Shown piece by piece: positions 9,309 to 21,872 of a DNA stretch of 64,000 nucleotides. A program made the translations under genes and the position numbers. The notes under the pieces were generated by a model. The model made no database searches. It was not told the DNA's origin and was given only the letters and a program-made list of their open reading frames with translations. The first letter of the stretch is position 1. Each line of letters opens with the position of its first letter. The stretch is from contig CM075655.1 in NCBI GenBank assembly GCA_037953625.1, forward strand, positions 75,481,501 through 75,545,500, written 5' to 3'. Source of the stretch: Crotalaria pallida (Eukaryota; Streptophyta; Magnoliopsida; Fabales; Fabaceae).

Positions 9309-9772
9309 GTACGGAGATTGAGCTGGCACAGCCCCCGGCCGAGCAGGAGTACTTTCCCTTACAGGGAGAGTAGGGTGTTATGGGTTTAGAGTATATTATG
9401 AACTTAAGCCTCCTACACTATTTTGATGTAAAATTTGTTATTCATATTTTAAGTGAGGCTTAGGATGTTTTATTTTGACAAAGTTATATGTTTTGGTTAT
9501 GACACTCAAACTTAGTATTTTCCGCTATTACTCTGATATATTTGGAGCCCATGGGGCCTTGATATGATTTATGAATATCATCTGAAGCCCTGCTGGCTAT
9601 TAGTTGTCTATTTGAAAATTGTTTACCACAGGTTAAATTTTGGAATAGTCCGAAAAACAAACAAAACTCCGTCCCTTTGACGGTTGATTTTAATGAAATA
9701 AAAATGAATTTTTAAGTCCGTATTTTATTGTAAGGGGGAAATAAGGGTATAAATCCTAGGTGTTACAACCAT

Positions 9773-10656
9773 TACACCAGCTTTTTAACTTAGGAGTAGG
9801 ATGTGAGTAACTAAGTCAAAAAACTCGGTGATGTCTTAGTTTATCCATTTTACTATGGAGGGGTTGAATAATTATAATCAATGATGCAAGTTGAGGTTTT
9901 TGTTTCTCTTTGTGTTTAGTAGTCTCTTATTTGCTAGCACACTATAGTTTTAATTTGATAAGTTTCATTTCCTTTGCTTCGTCATCTTGTATATGTTTTG
10001 ATGCAGTTCCTGTTGGATTGTTCTTATTTACCATCTTCTAAAGTTTGGCAAACCAAAAATTTGGTTAATATCTTGTTGAAAAATATAAATGCTCCTACTA
10101 TTTTTAAGAAAGTATTCAATGTTTTTATTATATTATCAAGATATTTGTTGCATTTACGTTTTCATCTAATACCTTCTTAGTAATATGACGTAGTAGGAGG
10201 ATATAACAAAACTCAGCCCGTATTTCATGTTAGAGTCTTGTGTTGCTCGTTTGAGCTGTTTTTTGTTATTGTTCTCTTCGATCAAAAATAAATTTGAAAT
10301 TGTTAGGCAAAAACACAAGAATAGATTAACTAATAATAAAAAAGATCTTATGTTTAGGAAAACTAGATGAGTTATTGAGTAAATCCCAAACAATCAATTC
10401 TCATCAGCAAAGAAGTTTTAGGAATCAACAATGACTCGATTCCATAATCAAAATAAACATTGCAACTTAAAACCCAGCAGGGTAATGGCTACAATTTGAA
10501 CCATTAACTTGGGTGACGACTCAAGATTGGAAAATCATACTCATAAGCTAAATAAATCATAAATTCATGAATTTAAACCATTCTCATAAAATTAGCTAGA
10601 ATCTTAATAATGTAAATGGAACAGCAAAAATGTAGCCACGTTATCAAGATTCTAAT
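9773..10656 (-). other. 3' flank of KCS copy A
   Basis: AT-rich sequence closely matched at about 16030-16908 in copy B. No coding region is seen. It contains the presumed 3' UTR and polyadenylation region of the minus-strand KCS gene. Confidence 0.6.
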
Positions 10657-12180
10657 CTAGATAGCTGAGAACTCGGGAACATCAACTGGAAACTGATCAA
10701 TTTCATCAATCCATGGATTCTTCTCCTTTTCTGGATTAACCTTCCTCAGAGCCTTCCAAACTGCACTATTGCACTTGAATCCGGATCCGAAAGCAATTTG
10801 CCACACCCTATGGCCCTTCTTGATCCTCCCTTTGGCTTCGGTGTAAGCTAATTCGTACCAAAGTGAACTGCTTGAAGTGTTGCCAAACCTGTAAAGTGTC
10901 ATCCTTGAAGGTTCCATATGCCAATATGTGAGCTGAAGGTTTTTCTGTATTTCATCTAGCACGGCTCTTCCCCCGGCATGAATGCAAAAATGATTAAAGG
11001 CCAACGTGAAATCTGGGATGAAAGGTTTCACCTTCATCTTGAAAAGTTTCTTCCCAACCAATGTACCGAAAAACAACAACTGTTCAGACATTGGTAACAC
11101 AAGCGGGCCCAAAGTTCTGATGTTGGTCTTCAGAGCATCGCCAGCGACTGCCATTAGATCCTTTGACAAGGACACACCAATCATCCCTGCTGAATCCGCT
11201 TTCTGTGTAACACAAGAGAAGCACTTGTCGTCGGCGGCTTTGTTAGTCCTAACAATGTGCAACAATTGATACTTGGATCGGCGCCTATCCCATCTCCTGC
11301 TAGATAGCAAGATTGCAGCCCCTCCCATTCTAAACAAACAATTTGAAAGCAGCATGGACTTATCATTCCCAAAATACCAGTTCAAGGTGATGTTTTCCAT
11401 GCTAATGACCAGTGCATAAGAATTTGGATGGACCCGAAGAAGATCCTTGGCAAGATCAATAGAAATCACACCAGCACTGCATCCCATGCCAATTAGATTG
11501 AAACTAAGAACATTCTTGGGAAGCTTATAATGATTAACAACAATAGAAGCCAAGGATGATGCGGGATTAAACAAACTACAATTCACAATCACAATCCCAA
11601 TGTCCTTTGGCTTCACTTTTGTCTTCTCAAATAGCTCATCAATTGCACCGAACATTACAGCCTTGGCTTCCTTCCTGGCTTCAGCCAATGATGGATTTGG
11701 AGGTACGCTCATAAGAGCTTCGGGGACATAAGTCGATTCGCCAATTCCAGATCTTTCCATAATCTTGCGTTGGAAATCAAGGCTTTGCTCGGTGAAAGTT
11801 CCTATAAAACTCGATAGCTCCATGAATCTCTGCCTCGTGCATTTACACACATCCTTGGGCTTGTAGCAAGCGAAATCAACAAGGTAAATCGGCTGAGCGT
11901 GAGTCACGAAATAAACAATCAACAAGAACACAAGGAAGTCTGAGCAAATGACCACATACACGAGATTGTAGCGAAGATGGTGCCATAGATCATGGAGATC
12001 TTGGAATGAAAATGTGAAGATATGTGCTGCAATTATAACCACAATAAGTGATAGAAACAACAACCTCGCATGAGTGATGAGGTAGTGATATCCTAGCTTC
12101 ACACAGTTCAATTTCAGTGATTGTTTGATATCAGATAGCTTTGATTTGATCAATGGAGATATTGCATTTGATTCTGACAT
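10657..12180 (-). CDS. KCS: 3-ketoacyl-CoA synthase (KCS/FAE1 family), very-long-chain fatty acid elongation
   Basis: A single-exon gene of 507 codons. The frame extends 35 codons upstream, but the start chosen (MSESN at 12180) gives the usual plant KCS length and N-terminus. Two hydrophobic segments (about residues 37-57 and 72-95) would anchor it in the ER, followed by a FAE1-type condensing domain. The catalytic triad is visible: Cys234 in GMGCSAG, His401 in FCIHAGG, Asn434 in RFGNTSSSS. The spacing between them matches FAE1 within one residue. KCS enzymes condense malonyl-CoA with a long-chain acyl-CoA, the first and substrate-selecting step of elongation for waxes, suberin, sphingolipids or seed oils. 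The subfamily and chain-length preference cannot be assigned here. Some otherwise conserved positions differ (NPASSLAS where many members have NPTPSLS). Confidence 0.95.
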   Translation of the reverse strand: MSESNAISPLIKSKLSDIKQSLKLNCVKLGYHYLITHARLLFLSLIVVIIAAHIFTFSFQDLHDLWHHLRYNLVYVVICSDFLVFLLIVYFVTHAQPIYLVDFACYKPKDVCKCTRQRFMELSSFIGTFTEQSLDFQRKIMERSGIGESTYVPEALMSVPPNPSLAEARKEAKAVMFGAIDELFEKTKVKPKDIGIVIVNCSLFNPASSLASIVVNHYKLPKNVLSFNLIGMGCSAGVISIDLAKDLLRVHPNSYALVISMENITLNWYFGNDKSMLLSNCLFRMGGAAILLSSRRWDRRRSKYQLLHIVRTNKAADDKCFSCVTQKADSAGMIGVSLSKDLMAVAGDALKTNIRTLGPLVLPMSEQLLFFGTLVGKKLFKMKVKPFIPDFTLAFNHFCIHAGGRAVLDEIQKNLQLTYWHMEPSRMTLYRFGNTSSSSLWYELAYTEAKGRIKKGHRVWQIAFGSGFKCNSAVWKALRKVNPEKEKNPWIDEIDQFPVDVPEFSAI

Positions 12181-12700
12181 GTTTTGTGAGGTTAGGGCGA
12201 AAAATAGTCCAATTCTTCTACCTGGTAACATGCAACAGTGAAAACAAAGAACAATGAATAGTGTTTTTTCTATAGAAAAATGCAAACTCTATGAGGAACT
12301 TGTTTAGGACCAAAAAAGTTTTGGTTGAATGGAGGAATGGGAAATGTGCAAGTTAGTAGAACCAAAGCAACCACCCTGCAACACATGAATAACCTATCAT
12401 CAAGACATACAAAAAGGATTAATTTTTTATTTTAAAAATAAAAAATGAAATCCATGAAAATATTTTGTATATTGTTCATTAACAATTGCATATATATATT
12501 ATCTTCTTAGTCAAATAAAGAATAAAAATAAATGGTCAAGGCATGTTAAATGGATATATGGGTTTAACAAGCATTGTAAAACCATAGAAAAAAACTAAAT
12601 TTTGAATTAGAGTGACAAGTGGAAACCAACCTTGAAATAATGAAGCTAATAGAAGGTTGCTTTGCTCTCCTTCTTGAGAAAACAACAAAGGGAGAGAATA
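12181..12700 (-). promoter_or_regulatory. 5' flank of KCS copy A
   Basis: Matches 24751-25269 upstream of copy B. AT-rich, with a TATATATAT run near 12490 on the gene's upstream side. No defined element can be assigned with confidence. Confidence 0.4.
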
Positions 12701-13349
12701 ATGTGAGGACCAAGAAAAATTATACACTTTTAAAATTAATGAATAATAATATTAATAAGGACTTCATGATAAGATTCATAACCAAGTGTCATGTGAAGCA
12801 TTATGAATTAATTTTTTTCAAATAGTTTAGGATGAAGGGAAAAAAATTAATTGGAGACTAATTATTGCTACAGATATGCTCAATGAAGTATGTTCAGTAA
12901 TTTCAACTTCATCATAGATATTTTACATTAAAGAACAAAAATAAAAATAGAAGTTCTTAAAATATGATTAAGATCTCGAAGTAGAACTTACCTTAATAAT
13001 AGTTCTAGCTAGAAACTCTTCAACAACCTTTTTAGTGAAGTATCCATGGCCATCATGAGCATTTATAGAGTAAGAAAGACATTTCAAACTTAAAGGTAAG
13101 TCTTTCCTTTTTACTGTGATTAAGAAAACACAGAGGAATATTCACGTGACTCAACATTAAAAAATTGGTGTGTCATTGGGATTCAAACTTGTAACTGAAA
13201 TATTCACGTGATTTAACTTCAAAAAGTTGGAGTACATAGGATTCAAATATGTAAATGCACTTCCACTCATGTTGTGCAAGCTGGTCTAAACCGACCCTAC
13301 AAGGTTGTACTACTTGGGATTCAAACATGCCAATGTACTTTACTCATGT
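12701..13349. other. AT-rich spacer with two CACGTG motifs
   Basis: No gene seen. Two related stretches near 13140 and 13200 share ATTCACGTGA(C/T)T(C/T)AAC. The G-box core CACGTG appears in each, about 1 kb upstream of KCS copy A. Relevance to KCS is unknown. Confidence 0.4.
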
Positions 13350-13800
13350 TGTGCCTGCTCATCATGCTAAACCGGACCCACAAGGTTGTTTTAAGGTTGT
13401 TTTATTTTCTTAAAAAAAAGATTAATTTAATTACTATCACATGTTCTTATTATGCTTAACCAGCCCCACGAGGTTGTTTTAAGGCTGTTTTATTTCTTTA
13501 AAAAAAAAGCTTAATTTAATTACTATCACATATTCTTATCATGTTTAGCCAGCCCCACAATGATATTTTATGATCGTTTTATTTCCTTAAAAAAAGTTTA
13601 ATTTAATTACTATCACATGCTCTTATCATGCTTAACCAGCCCCACAAGGTTGCTTTAAGGCTGTTTTATTTCTGTAAAAAAAACGCTTAATTTAATTATT
13701 ATCACATGTTCTCATCATGTTCAACCAGCCCCACCATGATGTTTTAACGCCGTTATATATACTTAAATAAAAGTTTAATTTTGATTACCATCAAACATTG
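13350..13800. repeat. Minisatellite of about 88 bp, roughly five units
   Basis: Units share AACCAGCCCCAC(A/G)AGGTTGTTTTAAGGC, then TTTTATTTC, a run of A, and TTAATTTAATTACTATCACAT. Unit starts lie near 13360, 13450, 13540, 13630 and 13720, with increasing divergence at the edges. Confidence 0.8.
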
Positions 13801-13969
13801 TAGCACATTTTATTATTGTCATCACCAGGTGTTTGGGATATATTTATGTACACTTGTCAATAGTTTAATTTATGTACTTCTTCTTAAATATAAGATTTTG
13901 TGGAGAAATTTTTGTCCAATAAAAAAGCGAGTTAGCTTTTCTTCTGATATTGGAAATGTAAACATTTAA

Positions 13970-14670
13970 TATATGAATCTAAGCTATGTGATTTTATGTT
14001 TATCTATGTGGTTATGTATATTGCTTGTTTGCCTTAATATTCTGTTTAGAGAAAATCCATATCGTCGACGTTAACCTGTCCGGATCGCTTACTCTATCTT
14101 TCTCCCTCTGCGTTGTGTGTGTTATCTTGTATATGTATTAGATGACGGACCATTTTAAGATCCTTTGGAAAGGAGGTGGACCGATGGAGGCTCTTGTACG
14201 TGAGGATAGCGACTCTGCACAGTACGTTTCGAATGTGACTAGTGTACAAGGATGGAAGTGATTAAGAGAAATGTTAGTTTATATGCTATGTTACTTTTTG
14301 GATAGTATTGTTTTGCCCGCCTTTATTTACCCTATTTTTATTTATCAACCTTTTTGTAAAGAAATAATACAAATGATGCACGTTCAGTAGCGTCACAACG
14401 TTTTCGAATAAAGCAAGGATTTTCAATTTGATATTTCCTCAACAACCATTTATATGTTTTTGAGAAAAAAATTTGTGACATCTCGGTTTGGGAGCTTGAG
14501 ATAAGTAGTACTTCATGACGAAATAGACTAGGATGGTTATTAGAGAATCGAAAGAGTTTTGGAATCGGATGTCTTTTTTATTTCATGACTTTCAAAAAAT
14601 TTACTCCTAGTTTTCCCTAGTATTCTATAAAAGTAAACATTGTTTCAAGTTACCAAATTGGGGTGTTACA
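13970..14670 (+). repeat. Degenerate LTR fragment (3' part) of a gypsy LTR
   Basis: The stretch CGTCGAC...CGGATCGCTTACTC near 14065 matches the giant LTR at about 41770, and the fragment ends GGGGTGTTACA at 14670. A splice-acceptor-like TATTAG is directly followed by ATG, as in the other LTRs. The left border is approximate. Confidence 0.6.
14142..14261 (+). pseudogene. Remnant of the LTR small ORF (39 codons)
   Basis: The ATG directly follows an AG at 14140-14141, the same position as the small ORFs at 5815, 32190, 33858 (minus) and 41850. The product is short and has only a brief acidic segment (LVREDSDSAQ). Probably a decayed copy. Confidence 0.35.
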
Positions 14671-15889
14671 ATATAAAATTCGATATGTATGATTATCGTG
14701 ATGATATTATAATGTTGGGAAAAAATCCACCAAACTAGCAATGGGGGCAAGAAGGTGAACAAAAATCTCATAAGCCAGGTCTCGAGTGAAGTTACCAAGA
14801 AGGTAAAGAATAGCCCATGTTAGGAAAGGGGTTGTGTACCTGCATATGATATAAACATCAAGTAAAACAGATGGGGGAGTATCGTAAAACTCCTTTAGAT
14901 TGATATCATCATGTCCAACGTTATAAAAATGTCAATGCATTTTGGCATTCAAAGCAGAGTCTCAACATTATATTCATTAGATTTTGTCATATCAGATTTA
15001 CAACATCATTATGTTATAAGATTCAACTTCAGACTTTTCATATAATCCCCCACAACAATAAAGACTTACTAGACTCACAAGACTTCTGCATTGTCATTAC
15101 ATCGTCATGTACTTTTAGACTCAATTTTATTTTAATAATGTTTTTAAAATATAATTTCACTAATATTAATTACCAATTGATTCTAAAAATAATCTCATAT
15201 ATTTATTTACGACATCAACATTAAAAAATTTCCAAAAAGTATATTTTCATTCAAATAATATATAAAAATTTAAACATTCGATTTTGTGTTAAAAAGTTCT
15301 CCACAACCATTTTTAAAAGAAAAAAAAATGGATTTTAATAATAATTTCAATGGCTCCATAATTTTTACATAGCCATTTTTTTATATATCCATATTTAAAT
15401 AAATATATTTTCAAAAATATTTAATATATCCATTTATATTTATTTTTTCATAATAATGCAATATATTATACAAATAAATATATATATATATAATTAAGAG
15501 TATTATCATTATCCATTTAAAAAATATCAATATTTATTTATTTTCATTATTTTTTCTTTATTATTAAAATGATGAAAAGTCATTGGAGAGATAAGTCAAA
15601 AAAATAGGATCCCATATAGCGTAAGTTAAGTTTCATATTTTAAAGATTCAATTAAGATTATTCAACAAATTTTGAAGCATAGCAAATGTCTTATAAAAAA
15701 ATATAATTTGTTTTTAAGACTTGTGACTCTAGTCTTATAAGACTTGGTTGTGGTCGCCATTAGTGTGTTAGACAAGAATATTCCTTTATAAATATGCAAT
15801 AATTCCGCCTGTATGGACTCAAGCTGTTTCAGCTTTTGTAATTGTCCCACAGTTTTCATCAACTAGCCCTGCCACCTCGTGTCTGTATG
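14671..15889. other. AT-rich intergenic spacer, nothing recognised
   Basis: Very AT-rich with homopolymer runs and a TATATA tract near 15480. No coding region, RNA gene or repeat structure is supportable. Confidence 0.6.
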
Positions 15890-17219
15890 TGTTTTTGGTG
15901 ATGTAGGTTGTAGCATCTAGTATTATTGTTTTTTAGATATATGTGTATTCTAGTAACATTATCTTAACTATTGAAATAATTCATTTTACCTCACTTTACC
16001 AATCTCTATTTTTTACGTACAAGGATTACACCAGATTTTTAACTTAGGAGTAGGATGTGAGTAACTAAGTCAAAAAATTCGGTGATGTCTTAGTTTATCT
16101 GTTTTACTATGGAGGGGTTGAATAATCATAATCAATGTTGCAAGTTGAGGTTTTTGTTTATCTTTGTGTTTAGTAGTCTCTTATTTGCTAGCACACCATA
16201 GTTTTTTGATAAGTTTCATTTCCTTTAATACGTCTTCTTGCATATGTTTTGATGCAGTTCCTGTTGGATTGTTCTTATTTACCATCTTCTAAAGTTTGGC
16301 AAACCAAAAATTTGGTTAATATCTTGTTGAAAAATATAAATGCTCCTACCTATTTTTAAGAAAGTATTCAATGTTTTTATTATATTATCAAGATATTTCT
16401 TGCATTTACGTTTTCATCTAATACCTTCTTAGTAATATGAAGTAGTAGGAGGATATAACAAAACTCAGCCCGTATTTCATGTTAGAGTCTTCTGTTGCTC
16501 GTTTGAGCTGTTTTTTGTTATTGTTCTCTTCGATCAAAAATAAATTTAAATTGTTAGGCAAAAACATAAGAATAGATTAACTAATAATAAAAAGGATCTT
16601 ATGCTTAAGAAAACTAGATGAGTTATTGAGTAAATCCCAAACAATCAATTCTCATCAGCAAAGAAGTTTTAGGAATCAACAATGACTCGATTCCATAATC
16701 AAAATAAACATTGCAACTTAAAACCCAGCAGGGTGATGGCTACAACTTGAACCATTAACTTGGGTGAGGACTCGACATTGGAAAAACATACTCATAAGCT
16801 AAATAAATCATAAATTCATGGCTTTAAACAATTCTCATAAAATTTAGCTAGCATCTTAATAATGTAAATGGAACAGCAAAAATGTAGCTACGTTATCAAG
16901 ATTCTAATCTAGATAGCTGAGAACTCGGGAACATCAACTGGAAACTGATCAATTTTATCAATCCATGGATTCTTCTCCTTTTCTGGATTAACCTTCCTCA
17001 GAGCCTTCCAAACTGCACTATTGCACTTGAGTCCGGATCCGAAAGCCATTTGCCACACCCTATGGCCCTTTTTGATCCTCCCTTTGGCTTCGGTGTAAGC
17101 TAATTCGTACCAAAGTGAACTCACTACAACAGAAAAGTGAAACAACAGCGTTTGAAAACAACAAATAACAGCATTTACGAAGTGCGGTTGAATCAAGTGC
17201 AGTAGAAAGTGGTACCAGA

Positions 17220-17510
17220 AACAACGGCGCTTCACAAATGCTGTAGAAAGCCCGTGTTCGCTAAGCTGATATGCACAGTTTACAGCGCTTATATGCGAGA
17301 AGCGCTGTAAACTCGCATATTTTTTACTGCATTTGCTTTAATAAGCGCTGTAGATATGAAATTAGTGGCTATTTTCTACTGCATTTGTTAAAGCGAGCGC
17401 TATAAATTCCTTTATTTTCTACTGCACTTGCTTAAATAAATGCTGTAAATGTGAATTCCGTAACTATTTTCTACTGCACTTGCCTAAGCAAGCGCTGTAA
17501 ATATATTTAT
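17220..17510 (+). repeat. Left subterminal repeats of the CACTA-like element
   Basis: Four to five units combine TTTTCTACTGCA(C/T)TTGC with TTAA...AAGCGCTGTA. These are the type of subterminal motif bound by transposase in En/Spm elements. Matching inverted units lie at 23200-23410. Confidence 0.75.
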
Positions 17511-18756
17511 ATAATATATTTTTTTGCTCATATATATTGCTGTTTGTTTAAATTTTAAACTTGTTATTGGATATATTAATGAAATCAAATAATTGATCAA
17601 AAAATAGTAAAATAAATTTCAATTGAGTTGGAAAAAGTACTAAAATTAAATAATATAATTGAAAGGGTTTCTAATTAAATACATCTCTAATTAATCCACA
17701 ATCCTTGTTCCAATCAAAAACATACTAATGGAAATAAATAAAATATCAAAAGCATCATATCCATTGTATTATCCAATTCTTCACAAGAGCATCCACATAG
17801 TCTTGAGAACTCAAAATTATACTATTGCATAAACAAAAAAAAAATAGCTAAAAGAAATATATCCCTCCTTCTATAAATATACCCCTAAGTCCTAACACCA
17901 TAACTTATTGATTATATGATATTCAAGACATAAGGAGCCCACTCTTCCTTGAGTCTAGTAAGCATATCCTCGGTGTAGCTAAAGAGCCACGCGAATATCT
18001 GTTTCAATAATCACCTGAAAATCATAAACATGTAAACAATTAACAAGTCCACAAATACACTGTAGTGGGAACCAAATTTGAAAATGATAAATTAAAAATC
18101 TTCTGATGATATAAGAGAAGAAAGCAGGAAGATTTCAAAGCAACTTCAAGATTGGAAGGGAATGCATCAAGTCATATAATATCTACAGTTCTACACCACT
18201 AGCACCTAGAGAATAATGTCCAAGTTAGCACCTCAAAATTTTATAATTACCTTTTGCAAGGCATGCTAAAACAAAAACAATGGAACGAAGGTCGAATCCC
18301 TCTAGCCAGAAGATCAAGACCTATCAGGTTAGTTGAAAGGAACATTGGGCACTGGCAAGCAGCAAGGAAAGATTTACTAAGATCTGCAAACGAAACGTTA
18401 AAAGTTTCAATGCATGTTGTGCATCTCTACATGATCCTGACCAAATAAAACAGGGTTTCACAAATGAATTAAAATAACAACCCATATCACTCCCTACAGA
18501 ATAAAAACAAAATAAGGAAAAATGTAAGAAAAACTAATCAGTGACATAGATAAAGGTATAGGTAGCACCTCAAGCAAGTAACTCCATCAAGCAGACTGCT
18601 CTGGCTTTATGAACTGAATAGTAGCAAAACCTTCTTAAACGTAAAATAATATCACTTTTAACTCTTGCAAATTGATTGATCAAGGACCATGAATGGGATA
18701 AGCATAACAATGAGCTTTATCCTGAACATAGACCCTATCCTTTCAAAACAGACCAG

Positions 18757-18936
18757 TCACTGAAGACGCTGAAAAAATAGAGGATTTCCTGCCATTTGAG
18801 AACTTAAATCAGGGACCAAAGGCTGGAGTAATCCACTATTGGACACGTCTTCCAACGCTTTAATGTCTTGTTGCAAACGAGCTACATGTAGAATTGTATG
18901 ATCATTAGAGAAATGATGACAGAAGTAACTATGTTT
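18757..18936 (-). pseudogene. Captured exon-like segment, unrecognised gene
   Basis: On the minus strand a frame runs from about 18936 to a stop at 18757. It has non-repetitive, protein-like composition, including HTILHVARLQQDIKALEDVS and later QPLVPDL. It lies in otherwise non-coding AT-rich DNA within the CACTA element and has the same orientation as the exon-like segment at 22713-22914. I do not recognise the family. It may be the penultimate or last coding exon of a captured gene. Confidence 0.45.
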
Positions 18937-21059
18937 TTTTTTTTTAAAAACTCATGACTGCCTAGAATCTCTATAGTGGAATGGCAATTCTATGCTGATA
19001 ATAGTCCTTGTGGCATGTAAATATTTCCTATGCAGAAACCTCCAACACAGTGTGAGTGAGCTAAAAGCTGCCACTCACAGTGCGAAACCAATCTATAAGA
19101 CTCTAAATGCAACTAACAATGACTCTCGATGAAGATTGGTCAATTAATTAGTTAAATTTGACACTTGTGCAAGCAATAGAGGCTTCCAAATCCAAGAGAT
19201 TATTTTTTAATACACAACATGCCCCACAGTAGACACTTATGGTTCTCATAATATTGGACACTTGGCATCTTTGAAGGACCTAACTAATGATACAAAACTT
19301 TAAAGCACAGGTGGTAATACTTTGAAGTGTGAAGGCCCAATATCATGTTTTACTTGGGGCTTTCAAATTTAGATCATAGAAAACAATTAGGGGCTGAAGC
19401 TAAACACAAGTGGCACAAGAAATACTTCTAGAGAAAAAATAGAGAACAAGATTGTTATAACATTACAACAATTACCAAAACCCAATCCCTGTGCAGCAAA
19501 ATTGCAATTTAACTACTAAAAACAAGAGATAAGTAGCTAAATTGCCAAGACAATCAGCACAATTCCGAGGTCATTATTGAACGACTCCTAAATGCAAAGA
19601 AGAAAGCACCAAATACACCTCTACACATACTGAAATGCTTCTCAACCATAGCTTAAACTAATAGATTCTAACTTGAACTAGAACTGTGAATCCCGGCCAA
19701 ACAGCATCACAACCAGAATACCAAATTAGCAATAATCAGGCACAGTATGAATTTTTAGTTTACACATAGCATACAAACTATTCCATACAAACTATGGGCA
19801 TACACATAGAATAAAACGAGTATAAGAACCTAACACTTTAAAACCAAAGTGGAATCATTAGCAAATGCAATGTGTCATAAGCTTTCTGCTAAGAATATAT
19901 AACTAATCCAGTTCATCATTCAGATCATGCAAGAGGAAGATTCATAAACAACAATAAAGTGTATTACTCAATTTAATTGACAACCAAAATGATCGGACCT
20001 GACAACGGAAGAAAAATGAACCCCATCAGAACAATATTGTAGAATAGTGTAAAAAAGAGTGTGCGTGTGATTCAGCACCTTATTCCATTCTTGCTTTTGA
20101 ACTTTGAGGTCCCTTCTCTATGTCCTTGCTAGCTAACTCTGCTTTACAGCAAAAAAACAAAATAAATAATATGGCTCCGTAACACTACAAGTACATTCAC
20201 TACTATTTGTATTAATAGAAAAATCATTCAAGAGTGAAAGAGTAGTTCACAATTTGATATAAAAGCCTCTGGATATTTCAAAAACAATAATTTCGTCAAT
20301 TTTTATGTCCAATATATCCTATAACCAGTTAATTTGAGCATGGGTTCCTTATAACCAGTTAATTTGAGCATAGGTTCCACATGGAACAAAGTAATACTTG
20401 AAGCTCAAAATCATTACAAGCTTACACAGATTATTTGCTGATCAGATAAGAGTGTCTTCCACGTGAGAAAGAATCATTTTCAAGGAAGCTTTATCTAAGC
20501 TAATAATCAGGTATTAAAGATTTCTAAATAAAAAGAATACTGGTCTGCAATCTCAGCCGAAAGATGGTGATTTTTGTATTATTAATCACATATGAATCAG
20601 AATTAAAAAGTAAAAATCATCACAGATTGCAGAACACTATAAGGCTCTAATACAAAGCCACAACAAGCAGTGAGAAGTAAAAATGAAACAGATAATAACT
20701 ATCACCTAATAGAAAACGCAAAAAATACAGTATAAAAATATATGCAAGAGATCAGATGGTAGTGCATGTTGGTAGTCATCACTCAATTTCAGATTTGATG
20801 ATTCATATTAAGCATCATCATATCTCATTGCATAATTTGTCTAAAACTCTCAACAACAACAAATGAATCTCAAAGATAATTTTTTTAGCAAAAGCTTATG
20901 TTCTAAAAAAATCAGCTTTATTTTCCAGATACAGGTTTAAAAAATGCAGAACTGATTTTCATCAAAACATGCTACTAAAAAAAAAGCTTAAACAAAAAAA
21001 GGTGCAAATTTGAAAGGATCATGCAGTAAAATAGGATTAGATAGTCGATCTCTCACCAT

Positions 21060-21440
21060 AATAAAAAGTGGCTGAAAATGAATGGTAGTCGAGCTCAATG
21101 TACTGATCCCATGCCGGGCCTAAGAGATCCGATCAGTTATCTTTTACCGCATGTTAACTGATATTTTACCGAGCTATAACCGAGCCTAGCAGAACCGATC
21201 TCGCTTCAGCATTGTGTCGTTTCGACCTCTACAGGTCGTGACTTCGTGTCTTCAGTGTCTCTCTTTCTGAGGAAGTGCCACCCTTAAGCCAAGCACCGAG
21301 GTTCGAGTCAGTCCTCATGTCTTCGTCGTTGTTATGTTGAGAGAACCTTAGAGAGTCGGCCTTTGCAGGCTGTTCCGCACCCAGTAGTGCACCACCCTTT
21401 CCTCCCAAGTATGCTGTTCGGCCTTGTCATTCATTTCACA
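21060..21440. other. GC-richer island inside the CACTA-like element
   Basis: Clearly richer in G+C than the surrounding sequence (for example GCCGGGCCTAAGAGATCCGA). No open frame, tRNA or rRNA could be recognised. It could be a captured fragment or a nested insertion. Confidence 0.4.
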
Positions 21441-21872
21441 TAATCATTGTTTTCTTTTTACTTTACAAGAAAATAGAACTCTATTCCCATTTTATGACTA
21501 GTAACATAACAGTACAAAAAAGGCTTATACCAAATTAAAGCAAAAACAGTGCCAGAACTTGTGAGTTCCAAGGTCACACGCTTTCTTAGTAAGGAGGCCA
21601 AAGACTAAGAACAGGAAAATCCTAACATTATATTGTTTACTCACATGCTTATCATCTTTTGCAAATGAAAAGTTTGCTACTGTCATTTGTCCATATCAGA
21701 AACACACACAACACAATAGAAAAGAATGATCTTTTTTTCTAGCTACATGTTATCCTCATGGAAGCAAATTATGTTCAAGCTCAGAACATCCATAACATAT
21801 GTTCCAGCAAGGTAAGACATCATAGTGAGTGGTGAGATGGTATCCTTCCGCAATTGACAGTTCTAAATAAAA

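Larger units (their letters stand above)
6794..9767 (+). mobile_element. Solo LTR of a Ty3/gypsy element (2,974 bp)
   Basis: It begins TGTAACATCCC and ends GTGTTACA, flanked by the 5-bp target duplication ACCAT (6789-6793 and 9768-9772). The duplicate at about 16017 lacks the insertion. It has no internal domain or coding capacity, so it is the product of LTR-LTR recombination. Interior blocks align with the minus-strand LTR at 57125-60081, so the two families are related. It contains a palindrome array, a TATA-like box, a putative intron (7569-9308) and a minisatellite. Confidence 0.95.
6656..12700. repeat. Segmental duplication, copy A (contains intact KCS)
   Basis: Once the solo LTR is removed, this segment matches 15890-25269 (less its CACTA element) almost base for base, from TGTTTTTGGTGATG to GGGAGAGAATA. 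It covers about 0.9 kb of 3' flank, the KCS gene and about 0.5 kb of 5' flank. Both copies have the same orientation, so this is a local tandem duplication. The left border coincides with the retrotransposon insertion. Confidence 0.92.

Noticed and set aside
10166..10393. 75-codon minus-strand frame in the KCS 3' flank
   Set aside because: AT-rich, Leu/Phe-biased and not preserved as a frame in copy B. Probably chance.
13140..13215. Two CACGTG motifs as KCS G-boxes
   Set aside because: They lie about 1 kb upstream in a short local repeat and outside the region shared with copy B. Too little to claim regulation.
17980..18015. Possible last exon of the captured gene after a TTTTCAG acceptor (minus strand)
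   Set aside because: The acceptor looks good, but the frame after it is only about 11 codons and its phase cannot be tied to the other segments.
18254..18448. 64-codon plus-strand frame inside the CACTA-like element
   Set aside because: Short, no recognised motif and opposite to the captured coding-like segments. Not distinguishable from chance.
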